Shown: positions 26,561 to 34,334 of the stretch, in pieces | Layout of the letters: the number at the start of each line of letters is the position of its first letter | Position numbering within the stretch: the stretch's first letter is position 1 | DNA from: Streptomyces sp. 71268 | Lineage (GTDB): Bacteria > Actinomycetota > Actinomycetes > Streptomycetales > Streptomycetaceae | Assembly: GCF_029392895.1 (NCBI RefSeq) | Contig: NZ_CP114200.1 | Coordinates: 6,268,501-6,332,500 of the forward strand | DNA length: 64,000 bases | Reading direction: 5' to 3' | Notes under the pieces: generated by a model | The model's input: the letters and a program-made list of their open reading frames with translations, nothing else | Database searches by the model: none | What the model was told of the DNA's origin: nothing | Program-made: the position numbers and the translations under genes

Positions 26561-27132
26561 GACAGGGGACTCCTCGTTTCGGGGACGGGAAACAACGAGG
26601 GGGCCAGGTTAGGGACGCCTAATAGTTTGTTGCAAGTTCAAGTTCTGCCAGATCTGCTCGTCCCGTGCCGGTGCTCGCGCGTCGGCGGGAGTGGTGGGGG
26701 TCGCGCGGCGGCGCGGGTGCCCGCTTTTGTCCATCGCCGCTGCCAGGGGCCGTGTGGTAGCCGGTGGGCGCGCGTTACGCAAGGTCGTTGCGTGTGCGGT
26801 GGGGATCGCCCCGTTGTGGGCGGGGTGTTGTGAACGGGCTCGGTCGCTGTGTCGAGCGTAGGGCGACATGGGCATGACCGTCAGGTGGTCTCGACCAGTT
26901 GGTATGGACTTTTTGTGGGTCGCTGGTGAATCGCTTCCTGGCGCCCTGGGTGGCCTGGCTCTCGAATGGCCGAAACGCATCGCCTTGGTCGGGGTGCGGC
27001 CCCCCGTTCCGCATGTGCCGGACGCGGCAGGTCCCGCCCGTCGGGGTGGGATGCCGGTCGAGCCGCCCGGGAGGAGTGGTGCGCGTCGGTGTGGCGCGAA
27101 GGTGTCGCGAGGGCGCTTGGTGCATCTCCACT
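26561..27132. other. Intergenic region with doxX promoter and a DasR-like site
   Basis: No convincing gene in this stretch. Near 26610-26650 lie AT-richer elements that fit the doxX promoter on the minus strand. At 26884-26911 is a DasR-like dyad (listed separately) with no matching target gene. The remainder is ordinary GC-rich sequence. Confidence 0.5.
26884..26911 (+). promoter_or_regulatory. DasR-responsive-element-like dyad with a weaker tandem copy
   Basis: GGTGGTCTCGACCAGT (26884-26899) matches the published DasR dre consensus (core TGGTCTAGACCA) at 14 of 16 positions. A weaker second copy, TGGTATGGACTT, starts 2 nt after the first core, reminiscent of paired sites in Streptomyces chitinase promoters. 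No chitin-related gene is adjacent. Confidence 0.4.
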
Positions 27133-27149
27133 GTCAACGTCGGGTTGAC
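27133..27149 (+). promoter_or_regulatory. Upstream operator (IR1) overlapping the -35 box
   Basis: GTCAAC-GTCGG-GTTGAC, 6-bp arms. Its right arm contains the -35 hexamer TTGACG (27145-27150) of the following gene. Confidence 0.7.
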
Positions 27150-27161
27150 GCGCCAGGATTT

Positions 27162-27178
27162 GTCAACCTACGGTTGAC
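27162..27178 (+). promoter_or_regulatory. Downstream operator (IR2) overlapping the -10 box
   Basis: GTCAACC-TAC-GGTTGAC, perfect 7-bp arms, ending 2 nt before the ATG. It contains the -10 hexamer TACGGT (27169-27174), 18 bp after the -35 and 6 nt before the start codon, so transcription probably starts at or next to the ATG. IR1 and IR2 centres are 29 bp apart. Confidence 0.75.
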
Positions 27179-27180
27179 GC

Positions 27181-27924
27181 ATGACGAAGCCCTTGGACAT
27201 CACGCCCCCCGTGCGGCTCGACGAACTGATCGAGGCCATCAGGCGGGCCCACCCCGACGCGCTCGACCAGCTCTCCGGCGCGGTGGTCGCCGCCGACCAC
27301 CTCGGCGACCTCGCCGACCACCTCATCGGCCACTTCGTGGACCAGGCCCGCCGCTCCGGCGCCTCCTGGACCGAGATCGGCAAGAGCATGGGCGTCACCC
27401 GGCAGGCGGCCCAGAAGCGGTTCGTGCCCAAGGGCGCCACCGAGGCGCCGGCGCTCGACGCCCAGCAGGGCTTCAACCAGTTCACCACCGCCGCCCGCAA
27501 CGTCGTGGTGAGCGCCCACAACGAGGCCAAGACCGCGGCCAGCCCCGAGGTCGGCCCCGCGCACCTGACCCTCGGCCTGCTGAGCGCGCCCGACACGCTG
27601 GCCGCGCAGGCCATCCGCGCCCAGGGGGTGCCCCTGGAGCGGGTACGCGAGGCGGCGCTCGCCGCGCTGCCCGCCCCCGCCGCCGGCGAGGCGCCCGAAC
27701 TCATCCCGTACAGCGCGGACGCGCGCAAGACGCTGGAGCTGACCTTCCGCGAGGCGCTGCGCCTGGGCCACCGCGAGATCGGCACCGAGCACCTGCTGCT
27801 CGCGCTCCTTGAGCAGGAGGACGGGGCGGGCGTGCTCACGGGCGTCGGCGTCGCCAAGGACGCCGCCGCGGCCCACGTGGCGCAGGCGGTCGCCGACAGC
27901 GCGCCCACCGACGAGCCGGGGTAG
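27181..27924 (+). CDS. HTH plus double Clp-N domain protein
   Basis: A 247-aa protein. Residues 11-82 include a helix-turn-helix of the type WTEIGKSMGVTRQAAQKRF (63-81). Residues about 95-235 carry two Clp N-terminal repeats: NEAKTAASPEVGPAHLTLGLL and KTLELTFREALRLGHREIGT-EHLLLALLEQEDG, as in ClpA/ClpC N domains that bind adaptors, arginine-phosphorylated proteins or substrates. There is no AAA+ ATPase module. It therefore looks like a DNA-binding regulator with a proteostasis sensor. Two inverted repeats cover its -35 and -10 boxes, making autoregulation plausible. The start is leaderless. The transcript seems monocistronic. Confidence 0.9.
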   Translation: MTKPLDITPPVRLDELIEAIRRAHPDALDQLSGAVVAADHLGDLADHLIGHFVDQARRSGASWTEIGKSMGVTRQAAQKRFVPKGATEAPALDAQQGFNQFTTAARNVVVSAHNEAKTAASPEVGPAHLTLGLLSAPDTLAAQAIRAQGVPLERVREAALAALPAPAAGEAPELIPYSADARKTLELTFREALRLGHREIGTEHLLLALLEQEDGAGVLTGVGVAKDAAAAHVAQAVADSAPTDEPG

Positions 27925-27946
27925 CCCGCGCGGCCCGGGGCCCCGG

Positions 27947-29704
27947 TCAGCCGGGCGTCAGGTCCCGCTGCTCCGTGGTGACCAGGCGTGCCGGCCCAGG
28001 GCCGGACCCGCGCGTCTGGTCGAGCCGGAGCCGGGCGTGCCTGCCGCGCAGGGTCAGGGTCATGAGCTGGTTGCCGAACCACGGCCCGCCCGTGCGGCGC
28101 CAGCTCAGCTTCGGGCGGCCGGCCCTGGCGTGCCGGGCGAAGAGGCGGCCGAGCAGCCGCGCGGGCCGGCTCCAGCCGAACCGGAAGCCGATCCGGATCG
28201 AGGCCGGGATGCTGTTGTGCACCGGCGAGCAGGTCAGTTGCAGCACCCGGCTCACCGGCGGCCGTGGCCACCGCGACCAGTCCGGCTCCGCGACGTAGGC
28301 GTGGTGCACGTCACCGGAGAGCACGCTGATCGTCGCGGGCGCGGCGGGTCCGCCGCCCGCCTCGGCGATGAGCTGGGTCAGCGCGTCGAACGAGGCGGGG
28401 AAGGCCGACCAGTGCTCCAGGTCGGCGCGTTGGCGCAGGTCCTCGGAGATCCTGGTCCAGCGCGGGCCGCGCTCGCCGGCGCACAGCGCCGCGTTCCAAC
28501 CCTCGACGTCGTGGACGAAGGGCGGCAGCAGCCACGGCAGCGAGGCGCCGACGAGCAGGTGGTCCACACTCTCGGGGGCGTCGTGGAGCTGGTCGCGCAG
28601 CCAGCTCAGCTCCTCCTTGTCGAGCATCGACCGGCTGCCCTCGGTCAGCACCCGCGCGGCCCGGTTGTCCACCATCACCAGCCGCACCCGGCCGAAGTCG
28701 CGGCGGTAGCTCCAGCGGGTGAAGGTCGGGTCGGCGTCGGCGCGCGCCGCGAAGTCCCGCAGCAGCTCCGTGGCCCCGTCCGGCCCCTCCCGGTCGGCCG
28801 CGCGGACGGCCGCGAACAGCTCGTCGGCCGCGAGTTCGGCGGGGGAGAGGTTGCCCAGGTGCTGGTAGACCCAGTACGACATGAGGCCGCTCAGCACGCG
28901 CTCGCGCCACCACGGCGTGGCGCGCATCCGCGCCTGCCAGGCGGCGCTGGTGTTCCAGTCGTCGCTCACGTCGTGGTCGTCGAAGATCATGCAGCTCGGC
29001 ACCGTCGACAGCAGCCAGCGCACCTCCGGGTCGAGCCAGGACTCGTCGTAGAGGCGGGTGTACTCCTCGTAGTCGGCGACCTGGTCCCACGGTGGCTGGC
29101 TCAGGTCGCGCCGGGTGGCCAGCCAGTCGCGGGTGGCCGCCGAGGTCTCGTCCGCGTACACCTGGTCGCCGAGGAGTACGAGCACGTCGGGGCGGTCGCC
29201 GTCCGGGTCGCGGGCGATGCGGGCGGCCAGCGCGTCGAGGGCGTCCGGGCCGATCGGGTCGTGCCCACCGCCCCCAGCGGCGGGCGGCGCGGCCCACCGG
29301 CAGGAGCCGAAGGCGACCCGTACGGCGCGGTCGCCCGTGGCCGTGGCCTCGTCGCCCGCGTCGGTCCGCGCGGGTGGGGTGTGGATCGTGGAGGCGGGGA
29401 AGCGGGAGTCGGGCAGCGGCCACACCCGCTCGCCGTCGAGCAGCACCTCGTAGGCGACCACGCTGTCCGGGCGCAGCCCCGCCACCTCCACCAGGGCGTA
29501 GTGGTGGCCGGCGAGCCGCCAGGTGTGGGCCGTGCCGCCGGGCCCCGGCGCGGGGTGGCCCGCCCCGCGCGCCGGCGCGTCCGCCGGGGGCGCGCAGCGC
29601 ACCTCGACCTCGCACGGCGCGTCGGTCTCGACCCACACGGTGGCGCGCTCGCCGGTCTCCCAGTCGATCTGGCGTAGCAACGGCCCCAGTCGCAACCCGG
29701 CCAT
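27947..29704 (-). CDS. PhoD-like alkaline phosphatase / phosphodiesterase
   Basis: A 585-aa metallophosphatase of the PhoD family. A beta-sandwich N-terminal domain (1-130) precedes the catalytic core with VAFGSCRWA, VLVLLGDQVYADE, CMIFDDHDVSDDWN and SGDVHHAYVAEPD, which carry the Asp, Asn and His ligands of the Fe/Ca (or Mn) centre. A C-terminal beta region ends TTEQRDLTPG. Unlike classical secreted PhoD there is no Tat signal: the ATG at 29704, with GGAGGGAG upstream, starts directly with MAGLRLGPLLRQIDWETG, so the enzyme may be cytoplasmic. Closest in layout to DUF7800/PhoD-type proteins. The gene stands alone; regulation by phosphate is not evident. Confidence 0.92.
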   Translation of the reverse strand: MAGLRLGPLLRQIDWETGERATVWVETDAPCEVEVRCAPPADAPARGAGHPAPGPGGTAHTWRLAGHHYALVEVAGLRPDSVVAYEVLLDGERVWPLPDSRFPASTIHTPPARTDAGDEATATGDRAVRVAFGSCRWAAPPAAGGGGHDPIGPDALDALAARIARDPDGDRPDVLVLLGDQVYADETSAATRDWLATRRDLSQPPWDQVADYEEYTRLYDESWLDPEVRWLLSTVPSCMIFDDHDVSDDWNTSAAWQARMRATPWWRERVLSGLMSYWVYQHLGNLSPAELAADELFAAVRAADREGPDGATELLRDFAARADADPTFTRWSYRRDFGRVRLVMVDNRAARVLTEGSRSMLDKEELSWLRDQLHDAPESVDHLLVGASLPWLLPPFVHDVEGWNAALCAGERGPRWTRISEDLRQRADLEHWSAFPASFDALTQLIAEAGGGPAAPATISVLSGDVHHAYVAEPDWSRWPRPPVSRVLQLTCSPVHNSIPASIRIGFRFGWSRPARLLGRLFARHARAGRPKLSWRRTGGPWFGNQLMTLTLRGRHARLRLDQTRGSGPGPARLVTTEQRDLTPG

Positions 29705-30005
29705 CCGCGCTCCCTCCATCGCCCTCACCCGCCGACCCGCGGGCGTCTCACCGGTGGCCGCCGGCGGCCACCGCCGCGGCGCCGCGTGCCGTGCGGGCCC
29801 GGCGTACCCGTGTTCGTACGGTACGGAACGGGGGGGCCGGGCGGGGCGGAACGCGACCGAGGGAGGCGACCGGAAGCGGGCGGAGGCTGGGAGGAGCCGG
29901 TCGGACGCGTCGCGACGAACGGTCCCGGGACGCGGCCGATCCGCCGCCCCGTCGGTCGGGTGCGGCGGATCGGCGCGGCGGTGGGCCGGCGGTGGGTGGG
30001 GGCCG
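29705..30005. other. Intergenic region with HNH-gene terminator
   Basis: About 300 bp between two minus-strand genes. It holds a terminator hairpin at 29935-29974 serving the HNH gene, and the rest should contain the PhoD promoter. No gene seen. Confidence 0.5.
29935..29974 (-). terminator. Terminator of the HNH gene
   Basis: GCCGATCCGCCGC (29935-29947) is exactly complementary to GCGGCGGATCGGC (29962-29974), a 13-bp stem with a 14-nt loop, 30 nt beyond the HNH gene stop. Confidence 0.75.
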
Positions 30006-30674
30006 TCAGCAGCCGTTGAGGATGCGGCTGAGGGCGCTCTTCTCGGTGCTGTCCACGGACAGGTCGTAGTGGTGCTTGACCGAGACCCACATCCGGGCGT
30101 ACGTGCAGTGGTAGCTCTTGGTGGGCGGCAGCCACTCGCCCGGGTCCTTGTCGCCCTTGGCCTGGTTGACGTTGTCCGTCACGGCGATGAGCTGCGCGCG
30201 GCCGAGGTCGTTGGCGAAGCCCTCGCGGCGGGAGGTGGTCCACTTGCTGGCGCCGGACTTCCACGCCTCGGACAGCGGCACCACGTGGTCGATGTCCACG
30301 TCCGACGCGGCGCTCCAGGTCTGCCCGTCGTAGGGCGAGAACCAGGTGCCCTTGACCGCGGCGCAGCTGCTGTTCTGCTCGACGTTCTTGCCGTCGCGCT
30401 TCAGGACGACCTCGCGGGTGTTGCAGGCGCCGCTCTGGGTGCTCCAGTGCGGGAACTTCTCGCGGCTGTAACCGTCGGACGAGCCCTCGGACTTGACGGT
30501 GAGCTGGGAGAGGTAGGTGCGCGCGGTGTCGGCGCTCGGCGGGGTGGGCGGCGCGGCCTGCGCGCTCGGACCGCTCAGCACCAGCGTGCCGACCAGCGTG
30601 GCGAGACCGCCGACGGCGGTGGCTCGACGCGCGTAGATGCCGCGACGTGTCGAAGTCGTGTCCGTACGGGACAT
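30006..30674 (-). CDS. Secreted HNH endonuclease family protein (DUF1524-like)
   Basis: A 222-aa exported nuclease-type protein. The signal region (residues 1-41) has a basic start and the hydrophobic run GGLATLVGTLVLSGPSAQA-A. The HNH core is DVDIDHVVPLSEAWKSGA, then NDLGRAQLIAVTDNVNQAKGDKDP and EWLPPTKSYHCTYARMWV, matching the DHxxP...N...K pattern of secreted actinobacterial HNH nucleases. Four cysteines suggest two disulfides, one closing the C-terminus (LNGC). GAGGGAG precedes the ATG. A role in DNA degradation for nutrition or in competition is likely; no immunity gene is next to it. Confidence 0.93.
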   Translation of the reverse strand: MSRTDTTSTRRGIYARRATAVGGLATLVGTLVLSGPSAQAAPPTPPSADTARTYLSQLTVKSEGSSDGYSREKFPHWSTQSGACNTREVVLKRDGKNVEQNSSCAAVKGTWFSPYDGQTWSAASDVDIDHVVPLSEAWKSGASKWTTSRREGFANDLGRAQLIAVTDNVNQAKGDKDPGEWLPPTKSYHCTYARMWVSVKHHYDLSVDSTEKSALSRILNGC

Positions 30675-30859
30675 GGCGAACTCCCTCTGCGGTGGGGGGA
30701 TGCGGGCGCTGTGGCCCGAACAGGGTCTCGGCGCCCGGTTTCCGTGGGGTGGGCGCCAGGTAACAGAGTGACGACGCGGTCATGTCAAAGCAAGGGGGCG
30801 CGGCGGGTCGACGCGCCCCAGACCGACGTCGTGGCCAGCGCTTTGACGCCCCGTAAGGT

Positions 30860-31723
30860 GTGGTGGTGCCTGCCACCGTCCCCCTCGCGGGCGCCGCCCT
30901 GCTCCCCGTCGGGCCCGCGCTCGGGGTGCTGCTCGCGGCCTTGTTGCTCGCCGCCGCCACCGTGGGCGCGCTCGCCCACCTCACGCACGGCACCGGCCGC
31001 CCCGGCGGTGGGGGCCGGTCGGCCGGCGGCGGGCACGGCCACGCGCGCGCCGTGCTGAGCGCGGGGCTGCGCGCCGTCGTGCAGCTCGCCGCCGTCTCCC
31101 TGCTGATCGGCTGGGTGGTGCGCGCGGTGCCGCTGCTGCTCACGTTCATCGCCGTGATGTTCGCGGTCGCCGTGCGCACCGCCGGCCGGCGCATCACCGC
31201 GAACCGCTCCTGGTGGTGGGCGGCGGCGCCGATCCTCGCGGGCGTGCTGCCGGTGGTCGCCGCGCTGCTGCTGACCGGACTGGTGCCGGTGCGGGGCATC
31301 ACCCTGATCCCGATCACCGGCATCCTCATCGGCGGCGCGCTCACCGCGACGGTGCTCGGCGGCCGGCGCGCCCTGGACGAGCTGGAGGCGCGGCGGGGCG
31401 AGGTGGAGGCCGGGCTCGCCCTCGGTCTGCCGCCACGCGACGCCCGCCTGGAGATCGCCCGCCCGGCCGCCTCCGACGCGCTGCTGCCCGGCCTCGACCA
31501 GACCAGGACCGTGGGCCTGGTCACGCTGCCCGGGGCCTTCGTCGGCATGCTGCTGGGCGGCGCGTCGCCGGCGCAGGCCGGCGCGGTGCAGCTCTTTGTG
31601 CTGGTGGCGCTGATGGCGGTGCAGGTGGTGGCGGTCGCGGTGGTCCTTGAGCTGGTCGCCGGGGGACGGCTGCACCGCGACGTGGACCCTGACGTATCCT
31701 CGACGGCAGCAGAAGGGGAGTAG
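30860..31723 (+). CDS. UPF0014 family ABC transporter permease (FetB/YbbM-like)
   Basis: A 287-aa membrane protein with about seven hydrophobic segments. Diagnostic UPF0014 sequences are AVVQLAAVSLLIGWVV, RGEVEAGLALGLPPRDARL and DQTRTVGLVTLPGAFVGMLL-GGASPAQAGAVQ. In Escherichia coli FetB works with the ATPase FetA in iron export and peroxide tolerance; no partner ATPase is beside it here. Three GTGs (30860, 30863, 30866) open the gene; TAAGGT at 30854-30859 is 6 nt before the third, which may be a leaderless start. Its final codons and TAG stop form the GGGGAGTAG box of the riboswitch that follows. Confidence 0.87.
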   Translation: MVVPATVPLAGAALLPVGPALGVLLAALLLAAATVGALAHLTHGTGRPGGGGRSAGGGHGHARAVLSAGLRAVVQLAAVSLLIGWVVRAVPLLLTFIAVMFAVAVRTAGRRITANRSWWWAAAPILAGVLPVVAALLLTGLVPVRGITLIPITGILIGGALTATVLGGRRALDELEARRGEVEAGLALGLPPRDARLEIARPAASDALLPGLDQTRTVGLVTLPGAFVGMLLGGASPAQAGAVQLFVLVALMAVQVVAVAVVLELVAGGRLHRDVDPDVSSTAAEGE

Positions 31724-31901
31724 CTCTTCGCCGGACCGTCGACATACTGCTCACCCGCCTCCCAGCCACCGCCCGCGGTGGGGTGCACGCGCACTCGGGG
31801 GAACGGGGAGCCGGCGCCCGGAGGCCGGTGGGTGCGGACCGGGCACATCTACGCGATGTGCCGAGGGGTTCGTCACGTACCACCGTGCCAGCGAGACCTT
31901 C
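31712..31901 (+). promoter_or_regulatory. yybP-ykoY family (manganese) riboswitch
   Basis: The RNA has the class hallmarks: GGGGAGTAGC at 31715-31724, CGTCGACATACTG following, and the 3' loop GCCAGCGAGACCTTC at 31887-31901. P1 pairs GAAGG (31712-31716) with CCTTC (31897-31901). It precedes a TMEM165/UPF0016 gene, a standard target of this Mn2+-sensing riboswitch. The expression platform (31902-31992) contains CCCCTC upstream of the GAGGGA ribosome-binding site (31978-31983), so control of translation is plausible. The 5' strand of P1 lies inside the upstream permease gene. Confidence 0.85.
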
Positions 31902-31992
31902 GGCCGCAGTGTCCGACGCTGCCGTGCCGAAGCGACCCCTCTCGCAGGGCCCCATCGGCGCGGACGCCCGACCGAATGAGGGACCAAGCCCC

Positions 31993-32574
31993 GTGTTCAG
32001 CCTCACCGTCGCCGCCGTGACCTTCGGCGTCGTCTTCCTCGCCGAGCTGCCCGACAAGACCGCCCTGGCCGGTCTCATGCTCGGCGCCCGTTACCGCGCC
32101 TCCTACGTCTTCGCCGGCGTCGCCGCCGCGTTCGCCGTCCACGTCGCGCTCGCCATCGCCGCCGGCAGCGTCCTCACGCTGTTGCCGCAGCGGCTGCTCC
32201 AGGCCATCGTCGGCGTGCTCTTCCTGGCGGGCGCGGCGATGCTGCTGTTCAAGAAGGACGAGGGCGACGAGGAGATCGCCAAACCGGCCGACCAGAGCTT
32301 CTGGAAGGTCGCCGGCAGCGGCTTCATGCTGATCCTGGTCGCCGAGTTCGGCGACCTGACGCAGATCATGACGGCCAACCTCGCCGCCCGCTACGACAGC
32401 CCGCTCTCCGTCGGCGTCGGCGCGGTGCTCGCGCTGTGGGCGGTCGCGGGCATCGGCATCGTCGGCGGCCGGACCCTGATGAAGTACGTGCCGCTGCGGC
32501 TCATCACCAAGATCGGCGCCTGCGTGATGCTGGTCCTGGCGGGCTTCAGCCTGTACGAGGCGGTCGCCGGCTGA
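31993..32574 (+). CDS. TMEM165/GDT1 (UPF0016) family Mn2+/cation transporter
   Basis: A 193-aa membrane protein with six predicted segments in two homologous halves. Each half carries the family's acidic signature: FLAELPDKTALAG (Glu18, Asp21) and LVAEFGDLTQIM (Glu118, Asp121). The two halves are joined by a charged loop FKKDEGDEEIAKPAD. Family members export manganese or exchange Ca2+/Mn2+ for protons. Control by the upstream yybP-ykoY riboswitch fits Mn2+ detoxification. GAGGGA is 9 nt before the GTG start at 31993. Confidence 0.93.
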   Translation: MFSLTVAAVTFGVVFLAELPDKTALAGLMLGARYRASYVFAGVAAAFAVHVALAIAAGSVLTLLPQRLLQAIVGVLFLAGAAMLLFKKDEGDEEIAKPADQSFWKVAGSGFMLILVAEFGDLTQIMTANLAARYDSPLSVGVGAVLALWAVAGIGIVGGRTLMKYVPLRLITKIGACVMLVLAGFSLYEAVAG

Positions 32575-32758
32575 CCCGCGCCCGGCGGCCCCACGGCCCT
32601 GCGGCTATGCGCCACGCGCCTTCCGGCCCGTCGCCCGCCCGTCCCCTGCTGGGTCGTGGAGCGGGCCGGTGGCGCCGCGTGCCGGGCTGGCCCACGCCCC
32701 GCGCCGTGGTGGCCCGCCGGCTGGTTCGCGCGGCGGGCCGGTCGGCGGCGCGGCGCCG

Positions 32759-33046
32759 TCAGTGGTACGGGATCGAGCGCGGCGGGGCGGCGGCCAGCGC
32801 GCGGGAGGTGCCGCGCGCCGTCGGTACGCGCCCGTGCGGCGCGTGCCCCGGCGTGTGGCGGCGTACCTGCTCGGGCTCGACCGTCCACTCCACGCCGCCG
32901 CGCTCCGGCCGGATGAAGACCAGGAACGTCGTGCGTCGGGTGGTCGGCGAGGTGTACGGGCCGGCGTCGGTCAGCACGCCGACGCGGCCCGTGGTCAGGT
33001 CCTCCACCGCGTCGCCGATCGCCTCGACCGCCTCTTCCTCGGTCAC
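32759..33046 (-). CDS. Small conserved-looking hypothetical protein
   Basis: A 95-aa protein of unknown function: MTEEEAVEAIGDAVEDLTTG, a beta-rich core GRVGVLTDAGPYTSPTTRRT, then FLVFIRPERGGVEWTVEPE and a basic Pro/Ala tail. Its GTG start overlaps the stop of the upstream small gene by 4 nt (GTGA), so the two are translationally coupled and may form a complex. Both proteins are acidic or mixed-charge without membrane segments. I do not recognise either family with certainty. The 184 bp beyond its stop (32575-32758) show no gene. Confidence 0.7.
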   Translation of the reverse strand: MTEEEAVEAIGDAVEDLTTGRVGVLTDAGPYTSPTTRRTTFLVFIRPERGGVEWTVEPEQVRRHTPGHAPHGRVPTARGTSRALAAAPPRSIPYH

Positions 33047-33318
33047 TTCCCCCACCGCCCGTTGACGATCGCGATCCGCGCGCTGAGCCGCTCCCGTGGC
33101 GTGGGCGGCCGTACCGCCGCCGTCTCCGCCTCCCACCGGTCGCCCCCGGTCAGCGAGCGCAGCGCGACGCGGCCCGCGCCGGGGCACAGCACGATCCCCA
33201 TCCGGCCCGACGACTCGTCCATGGCCAACTCCCCGCGGGCCGGCCCCTGCTCGGGGCCCATCGGCCACGGGCCACCGGACCCGTCCAACGCTGCCGGAGG
33301 CTTCCCCATGGAGGTCAT
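33043..33318 (-). CDS. Small hypothetical protein, coupled to the next gene
   Basis: A 91-aa protein. The central part GELAMDESSGRMGIVLCPGA, RVALRSLTGGDRWEAETAAV and RPPTPRERLSARIAIVNGRW resembles a small beta-barrel found in many Streptomyces small proteins that accompany regulators or helix-turn-helix genes, but I cannot name it. The ATG at 33318 follows GAGGAAGGG by 10 nt. Its stop overlaps the start of the 95-aa gene (GTGA). Promoter probably lies in 33320-33600, which has no other gene. Confidence 0.7.
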   Translation of the reverse strand: MTSMGKPPAALDGSGGPWPMGPEQGPARGELAMDESSGRMGIVLCPGAGRVALRSLTGGDRWEAETAAVRPPTPRERLSARIAIVNGRWGK

Positions 33319-33626
33319 CGTTCCGTTTCCCTTCCTCAAGGTGCGGGGCTCACGTGCGCCCGTGCGGAGACCAGCCCAGGGTGGGCCAACCGGCGGCGTG
33401 CGGTGGGGAAGGCGGGATGTGCGGCGCGTCAGGTAGGAAATCAGCCTGTACCACCCGGGCGGTTGACGCGGCGGTACGCGGGCGGGCCCGGGCTGGTGCG
33501 CGACGGCGCGCGTGACCGGATACCGTGCCCCGGCGGCGCCGGGGCGGTGGCAGTCGGCGCGGCGGCGGCCCCTCCGCGTGCTTCCGTTCGCGGCGGGGCC
33601 GCTTCAGGCGTGGCCGCCCGGATCGG

Positions 33627-34208
33627 TCAGCGGCGCACCTGGTAGCGCAGGTGGAGCACGCGGTCGCCCTGGACCACCAGGTCGGGGCCGTCCAACAGGT
33701 GCTGCGCGTCGACCGACCCGAAGTAGCGCTTGCCGGAGCCGAACACGACGGGTACGACGTCCATGCGCACCTCGTCGACCAGGCCCGCGGCGAGTACCTG
33801 GCCACCGACGTCGCCGGCGGCGATCTCGACCAAGCGGTCGCCCGCGAGTTCCCGCGCCCTGGCCACGGCCGCCTCGACGCCGTCGACGAAGTGGAACGGC
33901 GCCTCGGGGTCCCAGCCATCGGGCCGCGGCCGGTGCGTCACGACGACCATGTGGTCCATTCCGCCCGGCGGCTTTCCGTCCCAGCCGTCCGTCAGGTCGA
34001 AGACGTGCCGGCCGACGACCGTGACGCCGATCTGGTCCCAGTACGGCCGGATGTAGTCGTAGGACGTCTGCGACACCTTCAACGCGCCGCTCTCGTCCAA
34101 CGGGACGTCACCGCTCATCAACCAGTCGAACAGCGGCCCAGGTTGGTCGTTCTCGTCCGCGACGAAGCCGTCCACCGACACCGAGCTGTACATGACGACC
34201 TTGCCCAC
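33627..34208 (-). CDS. Dihydrofolate reductase-like protein (RibD C-terminal domain family)
   Basis: A 193-aa NADPH-dependent reductase-fold protein. It starts KVVMYSSVSVDGFVADEND, the typical YyaP/YwjB opening, and has VTVVGRHVFDLTDGWDG, HMVVVTHRPRPDGW, IAAGDVGGQVLAAGLVDEVR and MDVVPVVFGSGKRYFGS, the NADPH-binding and C-terminal motifs. GAGGAGAG precedes the GTG. These stand-alone proteins reduce pterin- or flavin-like compounds; physiological substrates are mostly unknown. Adjacent genes give no pathway. Confidence 0.93.
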   Translation of the reverse strand: MGKVVMYSSVSVDGFVADENDQPGPLFDWLMSGDVPLDESGALKVSQTSYDYIRPYWDQIGVTVVGRHVFDLTDGWDGKPPGGMDHMVVVTHRPRPDGWDPEAPFHFVDGVEAAVARARELAGDRLVEIAAGDVGGQVLAAGLVDEVRMDVVPVVFGSGKRYFGSVDAQHLLDGPDLVVQGDRVLHLRYQVRR

Positions 34209-34334
34209 GGGGCTCTCCTCTGCTTCGGGGTGCCCCAAACTAGCGCGTGTGGGCTGGCACTTCGGATGGCAGGGCTGCGGATCTCCCTGCGGCCGGGGCG
34301 AATTGACCCGGAGCCGGCTACCGGGTGGCCCGGC

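Noticed and set aside
26899..27177. 92-codon open frame between doxX and the Clp-N gene
   Set aside because: It starts with TTG inside the DasR-like site, runs through both operators and has unnatural Cys/Arg/Val composition.
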